In this document: piece by piece, positions 25,077 to 34,464 of the stretch
Layout: every line of letters starts with the position of its first letter
How positions within the stretch are numbered: position 1 is the first letter of the stretch
Source of the DNA: Thermodesulfobacteriota bacterium
Lineage (GTDB): Bacteria; Desulfobacterota_D; UBA1144; Nemesobacterales; CSP1-2
Reading direction: 5' to 3'
NCBI GenBank assembly: GCA_035559815.1
Contig: DATMAT010000001.1
Span: 1 to 60,729 of the forward strand
DNA: 60,729 nt
Notes under the pieces: model-generated
Databases searched by the model: none
What the model was told of the DNA's origin: nothing
Seen by the model: only the letters and a program-made list of their open reading frames with translations
Position numbers and translations under genes: made by a program

Positions 25077-26786
25077 ATGGCCACTCGTCCTGATGATTTG
25101 ATCTATACCGTTGATGACTTCCCGCCCTGGCCGAGGTTGATACTTCTCGGCTTACAGAACGTGGTACTGATTTCCATCTATCTGGTCTTCATCGTCATAA
25201 TATCAAACGCCGCCGGCAGTCCCCAGCATGTCACGGTCAGTGCCATAAGCCTGGGTATGATTGCCGTTGCCATCGCCACGATGCTTCAGGCAATTTGGAA
25301 AGGTCCGGTAGGCTCAGGGTTCCTGGCCCCGCCGGTATTCTCGGCGATATATTTAGGTCCGTCCTTATTAGCGGCGAAGGCAGGGGGTTTGCCCGCCGTG
25401 TTTGCCATGACCATATTTGCCGGAGCAATCGAGGTTTTGCTGTCCAGGTATTTACAGCACCTCCGCGGCGTGTTTCCCCCATCTGTATCCGGCTTCATAG
25501 TCCTGATAGTGGGAATAGAACTCGGATTAGTAGGCATGGACCAGGTGCTCGACGTAGGCGCATACAAGGGCCCACAGTTCAGCCAGCACTTATTTGTGTC
25601 CGTGCTTACTTTGGCCATCATCATAAGCTTGAGCGTGTGGTTCCGCGGATTGATGAGACTCATGTGTTCCATGCTGGGTATAGTTGTCGGCTTTCTGGTG
25701 GCCATTCCACTCGGTTTGGTTGAGGCGAAATCATTGGAGCTTTTCTCTAGTGTGAAGCTATTCGCCTTGCCCGACCCGTGGTTTATTTCTTATCATTTTG
25801 AACCCTCCTTAATTCCGGCATTTCTCACCGCCGGTGTGGCATCTGCGCTCCGTACGATTGGGGTAATAACTACCTGCCAAAAAATCAACGATGCCGACTG
25901 GAAGCGTCCGGAAATAAAATCAATCAAGGGCGGCATGCTGGCCGACGGCATAGGCTGCATGCTGGGAGGGTTATTAGGCGCGCCGGGAATGAATGCGGCG
26001 CCTAGTCTCGTGGGTGTTTCCAAGGCTTCCGGTGCTACCAGTAGATACATAGCGTTCTCGGCCGGTGTCATATTCATACTAATTGCCTTTTTGCCAAAAG
26101 TGGCTTCGGTGTTCTTGCTCTTGCCCATGCCGGTTGTGGGGGCAGCTTTGGTAGCCAATGCGTCCTTCATGATGGCCGGGGGCATACAAATCATGGTCTC
26201 GCGGAATATAGATACCCGGGTGACCTATGTTATCGGCGTTTCCCTGCTGCTTGGCTTGAGTAGGAAGGTATTTCCGGGCTACTTCGAGCAACTGCCCCAC
26301 ACATTGCAGTTGGTGACGGGTACAGTCCTATCCCTTGCCGTTATATGCGCCGTGCTCTTGAATCTCCTCTTTCGAATAGGCATAAGGCGCACCCAGGTTT
26401 TTGTTTTTGAGGAATCGGATATCTCGCTTGAGCGTCTGACGAAATTCCTTCAAGCGCAAAAGAAATCCTGGGGTCTCAGCGAAGAGGTAATCGAGCGTAG
26501 CGTATCTACCACGACCCAAGTCGTACACCACCTACAAGAAGTACATTTAATCCTGGGATCGGTGAAAATACTGGTGAGCTATGACCAGGTCGACTTGGTG
26601 ATCAATATCGAATATCAGGGCACTTTGTTGTCATTGCCCAACGTCGGACAGAAAAAAAGGGTGTTTGTGGAAGAGGAAGCGTTTGCATACGGCCTGGCCG
26701 ATTTTTTGACCGGTGTCTATCCGGATAGGATGGAGCTTTCATCAAAAGGAAAGAATGCTAACATCCGTCTCTATTTCAGCGCTTGA
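25077..26786 (+). CDS. NCS2-family purine/pyrimidine (uracil-xanthine) permease with an extra C-terminal domain
   Basis: 569 residues. The first 430 form about 12-14 membrane helices of the nucleobase-ascorbate transporter (NCS2/UraA) type, with the conserved helix-9/10 region GGLLGAPGMNAAP and the Gln-rich turn. Unlike ordinary permeases, about 135 soluble residues follow (from about RTQVFVFEESDISLERL). Their end has a long helix and GLADFLTGVYPDRM then a final beta strand, faintly like a degenerate GHKL ATPase. Nucleobase uptake fits its neighbour rdgB, but the substrate is unproven. Confidence 0.85.
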   Translation: MATRPDDLIYTVDDFPPWPRLILLGLQNVVLISIYLVFIVIISNAAGSPQHVTVSAISLGMIAVAIATMLQAIWKGPVGSGFLAPPVFSAIYLGPSLLAAKAGGLPAVFAMTIFAGAIEVLLSRYLQHLRGVFPPSVSGFIVLIVGIELGLVGMDQVLDVGAYKGPQFSQHLFVSVLTLAIIISLSVWFRGLMRLMCSMLGIVVGFLVAIPLGLVEAKSLELFSSVKLFALPDPWFISYHFEPSLIPAFLTAGVASALRTIGVITTCQKINDADWKRPEIKSIKGGMLADGIGCMLGGLLGAPGMNAAPSLVGVSKASGATSRYIAFSAGVIFILIAFLPKVASVFLLLPMPVVGAALVANASFMMAGGIQIMVSRNIDTRVTYVIGVSLLLGLSRKVFPGYFEQLPHTLQLVTGTVLSLAVICAVLLNLLFRIGIRRTQVFVFEESDISLERLTKFLQAQKKSWGLSEEVIERSVSTTTQVVHHLQEVHLILGSVKILVSYDQVDLVINIEYQGTLLSLPNVGQKKRVFVEEEAFAYGLADFLTGVYPDRMELSSKGKNANIRLYFSA

Positions 26787-26873
26787 GCAAGGACTGATTT
26801 CCCTATTGTGATCGCTGTTGAAGTTGTCTTAAAATAGTATGTTAGACAAGGCAAATAGTTTGAGGAGGGGTGT

Positions 26874-27173
26874 ATGAGAACAATAATATCTTTGAGTATT
26901 TTTTCCCACTTTTGTACTTTCGATAGTTTCTTGCAAATCTCCTGAAGATGGCCAAAGGGACCTCGAAAAACTCCAGTGGACATGGCAATTAGTCTCAGGA
27001 GTGGTCGACGGCGAGGAACTCCCTGACGAAGAAGTTAAAAACACCCAGATTATGATAAAAGGCAACACCTTCGTGCTTCCACATGCATCCGAGTAGGTAC
27101 AAGTCCTAAAGGAGCTTTTATAATTAATTCGGATACCGACCCTATGAAATAATCGATTTGATGTTGGATTATT
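26874..27173 (+). pseudogene. Decayed lipoprotein of the TIGR03067 type
   Basis: Begins at ATG 26874 behind GAGGAGGGG and encodes a signal sequence that loses frame in a TTTTTT run near 26899-26904. In the next frame it continues FPTFVLSIVSCKSPED, a lipobox with Cys, then DLEKLQWTWQLVSGVVDGEELPDEEV, which matches the WxxxSxxxDGxxxPxxxV pattern of TIGR03067 extracytoplasmic domains. A TAG follows HASE, and homologous sequence resumes after another shift (GTSPKGAFIINSDTDP). At least three lesions are visible. The homopolymer shift alone could be a sequencing error, but not all three. Confidence 0.65.
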
Positions 27174-27288
27174 AGGCATAGTCCAGACTCTTGGTGTCGA
27201 ATTATAATCAGTTATACATCTCTCAGTTATTTTGTACTATGCCGAATTCTAGGATGCCTACTTCTGAAGCTATCATCTTGTTATGCCA

Positions 27289-28641
27289 TTAAGTTATATT
27301 CCTTCTCCACACCCTCCTTATTACAATGAAAATCGGAATTAGGAGATAAAGTGGTATTGAAGGTTTAACACCAACCGATGCGATAGAGCAACCACCGCCT
27401 CCCTGGCTCTCAAGAATATCTGGTATTCCATCATTATCACTGTCCTCTGCTTCGAATGCCCCGATGTCGCATCTAGTTCCTTGAGGCCTTGTAATGCCGC
27501 GCTGGTCTGTATCAGGCGGAGGACAATCTGGATTGCCGGCGTCTATAGCCGGGCTACCAGTTAGCAAAGCCTGAGTTTCAGTAGGCCCCCCGTTATCCTG
27601 GAGGGGACCGAGTTTGGGGTCGGTATTGGGAAGATCTCCGGTAGAGGTAAGGCCGCAGGAGTTTCCGCTCTCCAGATTGTATCCTAATGACGTGATACTG
27701 CCTGAACAGTCTCCTCCCGATGGAGTGTTAGCAACGATGCTGCTGCTCAATTGAACTGTGCCCCCATTGTTAAAGATGCCACCGCCACCCTCGAAAGCCG
27801 TATTTTCGCTGATCGTGCTGTTAGTAATGGTCATCATACCCTCGTTAAAGATACCACCACCCTGGTTTGCCGAATCTCCATTTATAGTGCTGTTAGAGAT
27901 GGTTACAGTGCCATTGTTATTATAGATACCGCCTCCACCGACTTCTGCAGAATTAGATGAGATGGTACTGCTGGTGACAGTTACAGTACCCCCGTTAAAG
28001 ATACCGCCGCCTCTACCCTGGGCTCCATTGCTACTGAGGGTACTATCGGTGATGGTCAGTACTCCATCGTTAATGATGCCGCCCCCTATATCGGCCATAT
28101 TGCCGCTAATAATACTATTATTAATGTTCATAGTGCTCTCACCATCGATTAAGATGCCTCCACCCTGGCCTGGAAACACCCCGCCCATTACTACGGTATT
28201 GTTGCTGATTATGCAGTTATTCACGTCCACCGCCGAGGAGAAGCTGGAAATGCCGCCACCTAAGGTACCCATGCCGTTTTCTATTGTCATGCCTTCAATA
28301 GTTACAGTAGCAGATCCGACTGCAAATACGGGCGCGCCGTTTTGTATTCCTTCTACGACGGTATTATCAGCTCCAGCCCCTTGCAGTATAAGGTTCTTAC
28401 TAATACCCACGTTCTCTTGAAATGCCCCTGCGGCTATATCAATCGTGTCGCCCGAAGAGGCGGCATCAACCGCCTGCTGTATGGTATTACAGCTAGGGTT
28501 GGCCGTCGTACATGCATTTGAACCATCTCCGGGAACATTCCAAGTTGTTTGTCCCCACACCGGAACTGAGACGAGGGGAATTAGGTTTCCCATCACCGCT
28601 GTCATTGCCATCACGGCCAGTTTTTTTCTAGTTCCCTTCAT
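27289..28641 (-). CDS. Right-handed beta-helix surface protein with C-terminal sorting/anchor tail
   Basis: 450 residues. A signal peptide (to VWGQ), then NAMED-like start TIQQAVDAASSGDTIDIAAG, typical of a pectate-lyase/CSLREA-type beta-helix. The body has about seven turns of GGGIFN-type repeats (for example GGGIFNGGTVTVTSSTI). It closes with DTDQRGITRPQGTRCDIGAFEAE, the classic end of such passenger domains. A Gly/Cys hinge, then a hydrophobic helix IPLYLLIPIFIVI and an Arg-rich end RRVWRRN follow; this resembles a CTERM-type sorting signal. Probably exported and anchored at the cell surface as an adhesin-like protein. No catalytic site is evident. Confidence 0.8.
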   Translation of the reverse strand: MKGTRKKLAVMAMTAVMGNLIPLVSVPVWGQTTWNVPGDGSNACTTANPSCNTIQQAVDAASSGDTIDIAAGAFQENVGISKNLILQGAGADNTVVEGIQNGAPVFAVGSATVTIEGMTIENGMGTLGGGISSFSSAVDVNNCIISNNTVVMGGVFPGQGGGILIDGESTMNINNSIISGNMADIGGGIINDGVLTITDSTLSSNGAQGRGGGIFNGGTVTVTSSTISSNSAEVGGGGIYNNNGTVTISNSTINGDSANQGGGIFNEGMMTITNSTISENTAFEGGGGIFNNGGTVQLSSSIVANTPSGGDCSGSITSLGYNLESGNSCGLTSTGDLPNTDPKLGPLQDNGGPTETQALLTGSPAIDAGNPDCPPPDTDQRGITRPQGTRCDIGAFEAEDSDNDGIPDILESQGGGGCSIASVGVKPSIPLYLLIPIFIVIRRVWRRNIT

Positions 28642-28806
28642 ATCGTGGTTCCTCCTTGCCTCTTCTACTTGAGATTATCTCAAACTATAGACATGAAATC
28701 AATAGATTGTTAATATGAATGGTCAGATGGTAGGAACGGCTCTAACCATTCAGTAAATCATTAATTAATTACCTTAAGAGCACAGCGTTCCGAATTAATC
28801 CTTTCC

Positions 28807-30978
28807 ATGAAGATCAGGACAATAGGACCGGCGGGCCGGCTAATTATAGGGGCAATTCTGGGTATTCTTGCCGGGGTGTTTTTTGGGGATTACTGCAAGG
28901 TTCTAAACCCAATCGGCGTGGGCTACGTGATGTTGCTACAGGCCCCCATTTATCCTTTACTGGTAAGCGCCTTAATCCATGGTCTAGGAACGTTAAGCCC
29001 TTGTACATTCGGCAGCCTTTTCAAACGAGGGTGGATATTCTATTTGGCTGCCTGGGGTATTACACTGGGGGCAATCTTCATACTAGTCCAGGCTATCCCC
29101 CGGGTAAACGCCCCTTTCGTGATAAATCCGGCCCAAAAGGGACAGTCAGCGTCGAGTATACTTCAGCTTTTCCTTCCGGCTAATTTATTCACCGACATAG
29201 CGGGCAACCTTGTCCCGGCCGTGGTTATCTTCAGCGTTCTTTATGGACTGGCTATTCAGAGGTTCAAAAATAAGGAAAACATCCTTAACGTTTTTGATGC
29301 TATCAGCACCGCAAGCATTAAGATCTGGAATTGGGTGGCGATACTGGCGCCAATAGGGGTATTTGCCCTTTTCGCCGATTTAGCCGGAACGGTCTCGCTG
29401 GCCCAGCTCGAAAGCTTAACTCTATATATCCTGTTATTTGCCATCGGCTCTGTAATACTTGCATTCTGGGTGCTCCCGGCGGTGATAAGCGCCCTTACCG
29501 ACCTGCCGGTCAGGAGGCTGTTGAAGACAATGAGAAATGGCATTATCATGGGCGCGGTTACTACTATTTCTGCAACGGCTATCCCATATGTTATTGAGGC
29601 CGTGGGAAAGCTTGCCGCCGAGCATAATATAACCGATGAAAAGAGAGAGACGCTCGTCAAAACAACGGTCTCAATCACCTATCCGTTAGGTCAGTTAGGC
29701 AATCTCTTCGTATATCTATTCATGTTTTTTTCCTTCTACTATTTCAAACAGCCGGTTGATATAATGGAACAGGTTCTCTTGCCAATACTAACCCTGCTAT
29801 CTTCTTTCGGCAGCCCCACTGCCGCAGTAAACTCTGTGGCTTTTTTGAGTGCCTGGTTGAATATTCCCGGCGATGCCACGGAGCTATTCGTGGAAACGCT
29901 GGCAATCACCCGTTACTTCCAGGTTATTGCCACCGTTGTGGGATTTTACTTCATTCCCATACTAGTGCTTTTTGCCTTCTACGGGAGGTTGAAGATCAGC
30001 CCTTTGCGGTTGATTTCCGGTCTAGTTTTTCCAGCATTAATATTCGGGATCATTACATTTGGTCTTTTTCATCTCGAAGGATGGCTCATTCCGCAAAGGG
30101 TGAATACTTACCTCTCCTTTTCTCTTCCGGAGAGCGTGACAAACGGGGTTGATGTAACCGTTCACAAGACGGCCGAGACGGTTGAAATTAAACCGGAAGA
30201 TGCATCTTTGAATGAAACCAGCCTTGATCGCATCAAAAGAACCGGTGTGTTGCGTGTGGGCTACAATGTATTCCCAATTCCATTTTGCTACCTCAACAAT
30301 AAGGGAGAGTTGGTTGGATACGACGTTGCCTTTGCCTACGAATTAGCCCGTTCTTTGAATGTGAAACTGGTTTTTATTCCATTTGACTGGGATAGCCTTG
30401 TGAAGGACCTGAAGGCTAGCCGTTATGATATTGCCATGGCCGGCATATATGTCACCAACGAACGGATAGAGAGCGTAAAGGTGTCCAACTCCTATTTTAG
30501 GGGTCCGCTGGTAATGGTCGTCCCTTCAAGTCAGGCCCATAAATTTCTCTCTAGACAAAGGATAGCAAAGATAGAAGACTTGAAGATCGCGGTCTTCTAT
30601 GACCAGGTATTCCTCAACCTGGTGAACGAGACCTTTCCGCAAGCTCAGATGAAGGTTGTTTCCAACCTCGAGGAAATGGCCAGTTTTAATGGTTTTGATG
30701 CGGTTATCTGGACTTTAACCCAAGGGTCTATTTTAGCCAGCATGAAGCCCGGGCTTAGCGTTGTAGTACCAGAAGATTTGGGCCCTCCCTTTCTTTTCGC
30801 TTATTTGATGCCCCCCAATTCAAACGAACTACGCGAATACGTGAACTATTGGCTGGACCTGAAAGAAGACGATGGGTTTACGAAGAAGATGAACGATTAT
30901 TGGATTCTAGGAAAGCCCTCAGCCGACCCATCGCCCCGCTGGAGCGTTATTCGAAACGTGCTTCACTGGATTGATTGA
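28807..30978 (+). CDS. Dicarboxylate/proton symporter fused to periplasmic solute-binding domain
   Basis: 723 residues. Residues about 10-440 are an SDF (DctA/GltP) symporter with eight helices and re-entrant loops; the family's TT.SS and GSPTAAVNS-like loop is present. After a linker with SLNETSLDRIKRTGVLRVGYN (about 475) comes an SBP_bac_3 domain: LVGYDVAFAYELARSLNVKLVFIPFDWDSLVKDLKASRYDIAMAGI, the ordinary extracellular amino-acid-binding fold. The fusion places a substrate trap on the transporter. The start has a poor Shine-Dalgarno. Such chains are uncommon; substrate unknown (dicarboxylate or amino acid). Confidence 0.85.
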   Translation: MKIRTIGPAGRLIIGAILGILAGVFFGDYCKVLNPIGVGYVMLLQAPIYPLLVSALIHGLGTLSPCTFGSLFKRGWIFYLAAWGITLGAIFILVQAIPRVNAPFVINPAQKGQSASSILQLFLPANLFTDIAGNLVPAVVIFSVLYGLAIQRFKNKENILNVFDAISTASIKIWNWVAILAPIGVFALFADLAGTVSLAQLESLTLYILLFAIGSVILAFWVLPAVISALTDLPVRRLLKTMRNGIIMGAVTTISATAIPYVIEAVGKLAAEHNITDEKRETLVKTTVSITYPLGQLGNLFVYLFMFFSFYYFKQPVDIMEQVLLPILTLLSSFGSPTAAVNSVAFLSAWLNIPGDATELFVETLAITRYFQVIATVVGFYFIPILVLFAFYGRLKISPLRLISGLVFPALIFGIITFGLFHLEGWLIPQRVNTYLSFSLPESVTNGVDVTVHKTAETVEIKPEDASLNETSLDRIKRTGVLRVGYNVFPIPFCYLNNKGELVGYDVAFAYELARSLNVKLVFIPFDWDSLVKDLKASRYDIAMAGIYVTNERIESVKVSNSYFRGPLVMVVPSSQAHKFLSRQRIAKIEDLKIAVFYDQVFLNLVNETFPQAQMKVVSNLEEMASFNGFDAVIWTLTQGSILASMKPGLSVVVPEDLGPPFLFAYLMPPNSNELREYVNYWLDLKEDDGFTKKMNDYWILGKPSADPSPRWSVIRNVLHWID

Positions 30979-31036
30979 GGTTAAATTCGAGGCGATTAAC
31001 TCACCGCCGAAGGGGTTAATGGAGCAACTAATACCC

Positions 31037-31062
31037 TAGAGACGCATGGCAATGCGCCTCTA
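31037..31062. repeat. GTAG-type palindrome
   Basis: TAGAGACGCAT and ATGCGCCTCTA arms around GGCA. Confidence 0.55.
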
Positions 31063-31295
31063 CTTGGGTAAATAACTTCTATACGTTGTACTCTTGACTT
31101 GAGAATTTCCCCAGGCTGGGAGGCTGTTATTGCTAGGGATGTAGTTCCCTGACTTCCTCCCTCCCCGTCATTGCGAGCCGCTGTCTTTTGGCGGCGTGGC
31201 AATCCCGTATTTAGATTAATCATTAGACTGTTTTTTACATGTACTACTCTCCCTGTCATTCCGAGTGAAACGAGGAATCTTTCTTTAGATTTCTC

Positions 31296-31352
31296 CCCCC
31301 ATGAGATATGACCCCGTGGGATAGTAAAACTTATCCAATGGTTCTCACGGGG
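31296..31352. repeat. CCCGTGAGATAG hairpin repeat, copy 3
   Basis: CCCCATGAGATATG, then CCCCGTGGGATAGTAAAACT, TATCCAATGG and TTCTCACGGGG. Two nested hairpin arms of this family. Confidence 0.55.
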
Positions 31353-31592
31353 TATTCGAAATGACATTCGAGTCAGAGTGCTCCGGTCGTGGAAGTTATC
31401 CTTTCGACTAGCTGTATAGGGTTCCGAGTAAGTACATTGGTATCCTTCGACGTGGCTCTGGATGAGCGGATGTACACATCCGCTGTTAACCACGAATAAA
31501 AATCCCGTTCGTCCTGAGTAGTTCGACTAGCTCACTACAGGCTTAGTCGAAGGGCGAACACCTCAAAAAATCCTATCCCTTCTTTTTGCAGT

Positions 31593-31619
31593 GAAGCAAT
31601 CTCTTACTTTGGACAGGTT
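31593..31619 (-). repeat. TTGTCCAAAATAAGAGATTG dispersed motif
   Basis: Minus-strand copy: AACCTGTCCAAAGTAAGAG, then ATTGCTTC. Confidence 0.6.
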
Positions 31620-31803
31620 TGTCTGGGAATAACATTTTAGTCCTTATATTTAAGCTGACTACACATCTTAAATATGTTATATATTTACCGTTCACCGGCT
31701 AGTTTCCCATAACAATAGATGTTGCCTATCGACCGCGTCGATTAGGCTTTATAGGATGATTTAAAAGGCCTGAAAACAATCTATCCAAGGAGGGTTTTTG
31801 AAG

Positions 31804-33225
31804 ATGTCAACTATGGAATATAGAATCGAAACCGATTCGATGGGGGAGATGAGGGTTCACGTTTCCGCCTATCATGGTGCTCAAACGGCCAGGGCAGTCG
31901 AGAATTTCCCGATAAGCGGTATACGTTTTCCGAGGGAATTCATAGCTGCCATGGGGATGATAAAATTGGCCGCGGCTGAAGTAAACATGGAACTGGGGCT
32001 TCTTACTAAGAGAGTGGGCAAAGCAATAATCAGGGCAGCTAAGGAAGTAATAGAAGGCAAGCTGGACGATCATTTTGTCGTGGACATATTCCAAACCGGT
32101 TCGGGTACTTCCACCAACATGAACACCAACGAGGTCATCGCCAATCGTGCCAATGAGATGATGGGGGGCAAAATAGGAGATAAACATCCGGTGCATCCGA
32201 ACGACCATGTCAACATGGGTCAATCCAGCAACGATGTTATTCCTACGGCCATTCACGTATCGGCACTCGAGTCCATAGAAAAAAATCTTCTTCCGGCTCT
32301 CAAAAAACTTCAAAAGGCGCTGGATAAAAAGGCAAAGGAATTTGATCGGATAGTAAAAATCGGGCGCACCCATCTTCAAGACGCAACACCAATACGGCTG
32401 GGGCAGGAGTTTAGTGGTTACGCCAGCATGGTTGAGCATGGAATAAGAAGGGTTGAGAGTAGTAGGAATCATCTCTCCGAGTTGGCAATCGGGGGTACGG
32501 CGGTTGGTACGGGGATTAACACACATCCGGAGTTTGGAAGGCGCATGGCTAGGAAGCTAACCCAGATGACCGGGGTGCGTTTCAAAGAGGCGGAAAATCA
32601 CTTCGAGGCGCAGGGGGCGAAGGATGCTGTCGTCGAGACAAGCGGGGCGCTCAAAACAGTGGCAGTGAGTCTCACTAAAATAGCAAACGACATAAGATGG
32701 CTGGGAAGCGGGCCTAGGTGCGGCATAGGCGAGATACTTATTCCGCCAGTCCAGCCTGGTTCGTCCATCATGCCCGGTAAGGTAAACCCGGTGATTGCCG
32801 AGTCGGTATGTCAGGTAGCGGCTCAGGTGATTGGGAATGACGCCGTAATTACGATTGGAGGAATGTCCGGAAATTTCGAGCTAAATGTTATGATGCCAGT
32901 TATGGCTCACAACCTTCTTCAGTCTATTACTCTGCTGTCCAATGTTGTCAATGTTTTTACCGATAAATGCATAGTCGGCATCAAGGCGGACAAGAAGCGG
33001 TGTGAGGACATGATCGAGAAGAGCTTGGCCATGTGCACCGTTCTTGCTCCGATTATCGGCTATGACGCTGCGGCTAAGCTGGCAAAGGAGGCATACGAGA
33101 CCGGAAAAACAGTAAGGGAAGTGGCTTTGGAAAAAAAGATAATGCCCGAAGCCGAGCTGAGCAGGGTGCTTGACCCGTGGTCTATGACTATGCCCGGAGT
33201 CACAAGCTGGAGCGCCGGCGGGTAG
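31804..33225 (+). CDS. fumC: Class II fumarate hydratase
   Basis: 473 residues from ATG 31804 (MSTMEYRIETDSMGE). A TTG six bases upstream is too close to AAGGAGGG. Interconverts fumarate and malate in the TCA cycle. The three conserved regions are intact: HVNMGQSSND, the TRLQ-like GRTHLQDATP, and the signature GSSIMPGKVNPV, followed by NFELNVMMP. The length is that of fumarase, and GSSIMPGKVNPV occurs in both fumarase and aspartase; the DTPI/TRLQDAT context favours fumarase. Monocistronic, with no partner TCA genes nearby. Confidence 0.93.
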   Translation: MSTMEYRIETDSMGEMRVHVSAYHGAQTARAVENFPISGIRFPREFIAAMGMIKLAAAEVNMELGLLTKRVGKAIIRAAKEVIEGKLDDHFVVDIFQTGSGTSTNMNTNEVIANRANEMMGGKIGDKHPVHPNDHVNMGQSSNDVIPTAIHVSALESIEKNLLPALKKLQKALDKKAKEFDRIVKIGRTHLQDATPIRLGQEFSGYASMVEHGIRRVESSRNHLSELAIGGTAVGTGINTHPEFGRRMARKLTQMTGVRFKEAENHFEAQGAKDAVVETSGALKTVAVSLTKIANDIRWLGSGPRCGIGEILIPPVQPGSSIMPGKVNPVIAESVCQVAAQVIGNDAVITIGGMSGNFELNVMMPVMAHNLLQSITLLSNVVNVFTDKCIVGIKADKKRCEDMIEKSLAMCTVLAPIIGYDAAAKLAKEAYETGKTVREVALEKKIMPEAELSRVLDPWSMTMPGVTSWSAGG

Positions 33226-33247
33226 AATCGGTAATAATACGATTAAT

Positions 33248-33275
33248 GTAGAGACGCAAAATCTTGCGTCTCTAC
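33248..33275. repeat. GTAG-type palindrome
   Basis: GTAGAGACGCAA and TTGCGTCTCTAC arms around AATC, perfectly paired. It is about 20 nt behind the fumarase stop and could act as a transcript end. Confidence 0.65.
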
Positions 33276-33439
33276 AAATAGTTAATACCGCTGGACACGA
33301 ACAGAGGAGACCTTCCATCTGAAGTCAGTTGGTACACCGGCAGGTTGTCTAGATAGTATAATAGGAGTGACTGGAATGTACTCTTGTCCTTTTATGCCCG
33401 AGATTTTTAAAAATCAGTTTTTATTCAGGGAGGGTTGCC

Positions 33440-34225
33440 ATGAATGTAAAACAACTCTTTGACCTTACCGGAAGGGTGGCAATAGTCACCGGTGGATATA
33501 CCGGGATTGGGAGACAGATGGCGGAAGGGCTTGCCGAAGCCGGGGCCAATCTAGTCATCTGCGCAAGGAATTTTGACGGCTGCGTTCAGGCGGCCGAGGA
33601 GATTAAGAAAAATACCGGTGTGGAGGCTATCCCACTTAAATGCGACGTTTCAAAACACGATGACGTCCAAAAAATGGTAAACGAGACAATCGCCAAATTC
33701 GGCAAAATCGACATACTGGTCAATAATTCGGGCATAGCAATGGGCGGACTTCCGGAGGATACCAGGTTAGAAGATTGGGAACTCGTGCTTAAGGTGAATT
33801 TGACCGGCACCTTCCTCTGTAGCAAGGAGGCGGCCAAGTTCATGATTAAGGCTAAGAGGGGAAAAGTCATCAATATCGCATCGGTCATGGGTTTTCAGAC
33901 AACCGAGCTGGTGAGTGCGCCGGCATATGTGACGTCTAAAGGGGCAATAATTACGCTAACCAAAGATTTGGCTGTTAGGTGGATACCGCACAATATAAAC
34001 GTGAACGCAATAGCCCCCGGATGGTTCCCTTCGGGCATGACCGACCCGGTTCTTAGCCCGGATAAGATGGGTCTAGGAGATAGCCTGCTGCGCTCTATTC
34101 CGGCAAGGAGGTTTGGCGGGGATGACGACCTCAAAGGAGTCACAGTCCTCCTTGCTTCTCCTGCATCAGATTACATAGTGGGAGAGACTATTCTCGTAGA
34201 CGGCGGGACGCTGGCGAGATATTAG
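33440..34225 (+). CDS. Short-chain dehydrogenase/reductase (classical SDR)
   Basis: 261 residues. Cofactor loop TGGYTGIGRQ, NNSGIAMGG (NNAG motif with Ser), the catalytic Ser in NIASVMG, and Tyr-Lys in YVTSKGA, then the NVNAIAPGWF segment. The C-terminus (DYIVGETILVDGG) fits gluconate-5-dehydrogenase or 3-oxoacyl-ACP reductase members. GGGAGGG precedes the ATG. Substrate undetermined; a gluconate or related sugar role would suit the nearby glucose dehydrogenase, but the genes are 3 kb apart. Confidence 0.88.
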   Translation: MNVKQLFDLTGRVAIVTGGYTGIGRQMAEGLAEAGANLVICARNFDGCVQAAEEIKKNTGVEAIPLKCDVSKHDDVQKMVNETIAKFGKIDILVNNSGIAMGGLPEDTRLEDWELVLKVNLTGTFLCSKEAAKFMIKAKRGKVINIASVMGFQTTELVSAPAYVTSKGAIITLTKDLAVRWIPHNINVNAIAPGWFPSGMTDPVLSPDKMGLGDSLLRSIPARRFGGDDDLKGVTVLLASPASDYIVGETILVDGGTLARY

Positions 34226-34309
34226 AATTGGCGAATGACTCTTACCACGTAAGGAATTTATATAAATTCCCTCTTATTAACCGGGTCTTAAAATTTAATC
34301 AGAAAACTC

Positions 34310-34415
34310 GCCCTTCGACAAACTCAGGGCGAACGGCAGGTGCATTTGAATCGAGCTAGTCGTCTGGCTCATCAAAGGCCGTTCGTGGTGAGCCTGTCGA
34401 ACCATGAACGGCGAT
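34310..34415. repeat. CTTCGAC/CTCAGG inverted repeat cluster
   Basis: CGCCCTTCGACAAACTCAGG and, 60 nt on, GTTCGTGGTGAGCCTGTCGAAC. Facing copies of the common CTGAGC...GTCGAAGG element. Confidence 0.6.
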
Positions 34416-34464
34416 TATGAGTCTGTGATTTAGAATCGTACATTTTATTCATTGGCAATAGGCA

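Larger units (their letters stand above)
30979..31803. other. Repeat-rich intergenic region
   Basis: No gene is supported. In order: GTAG palindrome (31037-31062), a GTCATTGCGAGCCGC...GTGGCAATCCCG element (31168-31205), GTCATTCCGAG...GAGGAATCT (31257-31280), the CCCGTGAGATAG hairpin (31296-31352), GTCGAAGG inverted pairs (about 31380-31560), and the TTGTCCAAAATAAGAGATTG motif (31593-31619). It is one of the densest repeat clusters here. Confidence 0.7.

Noticed and set aside
30996-31493. 165-residue minus-strand frame
   Set aside because: Lies wholly in the repeat cluster; composition of translated repeats.
31807-32526. 239-residue frame opposite fumC
   Set aside because: Antisense shadow of fumarase; no domain or ribosome site.
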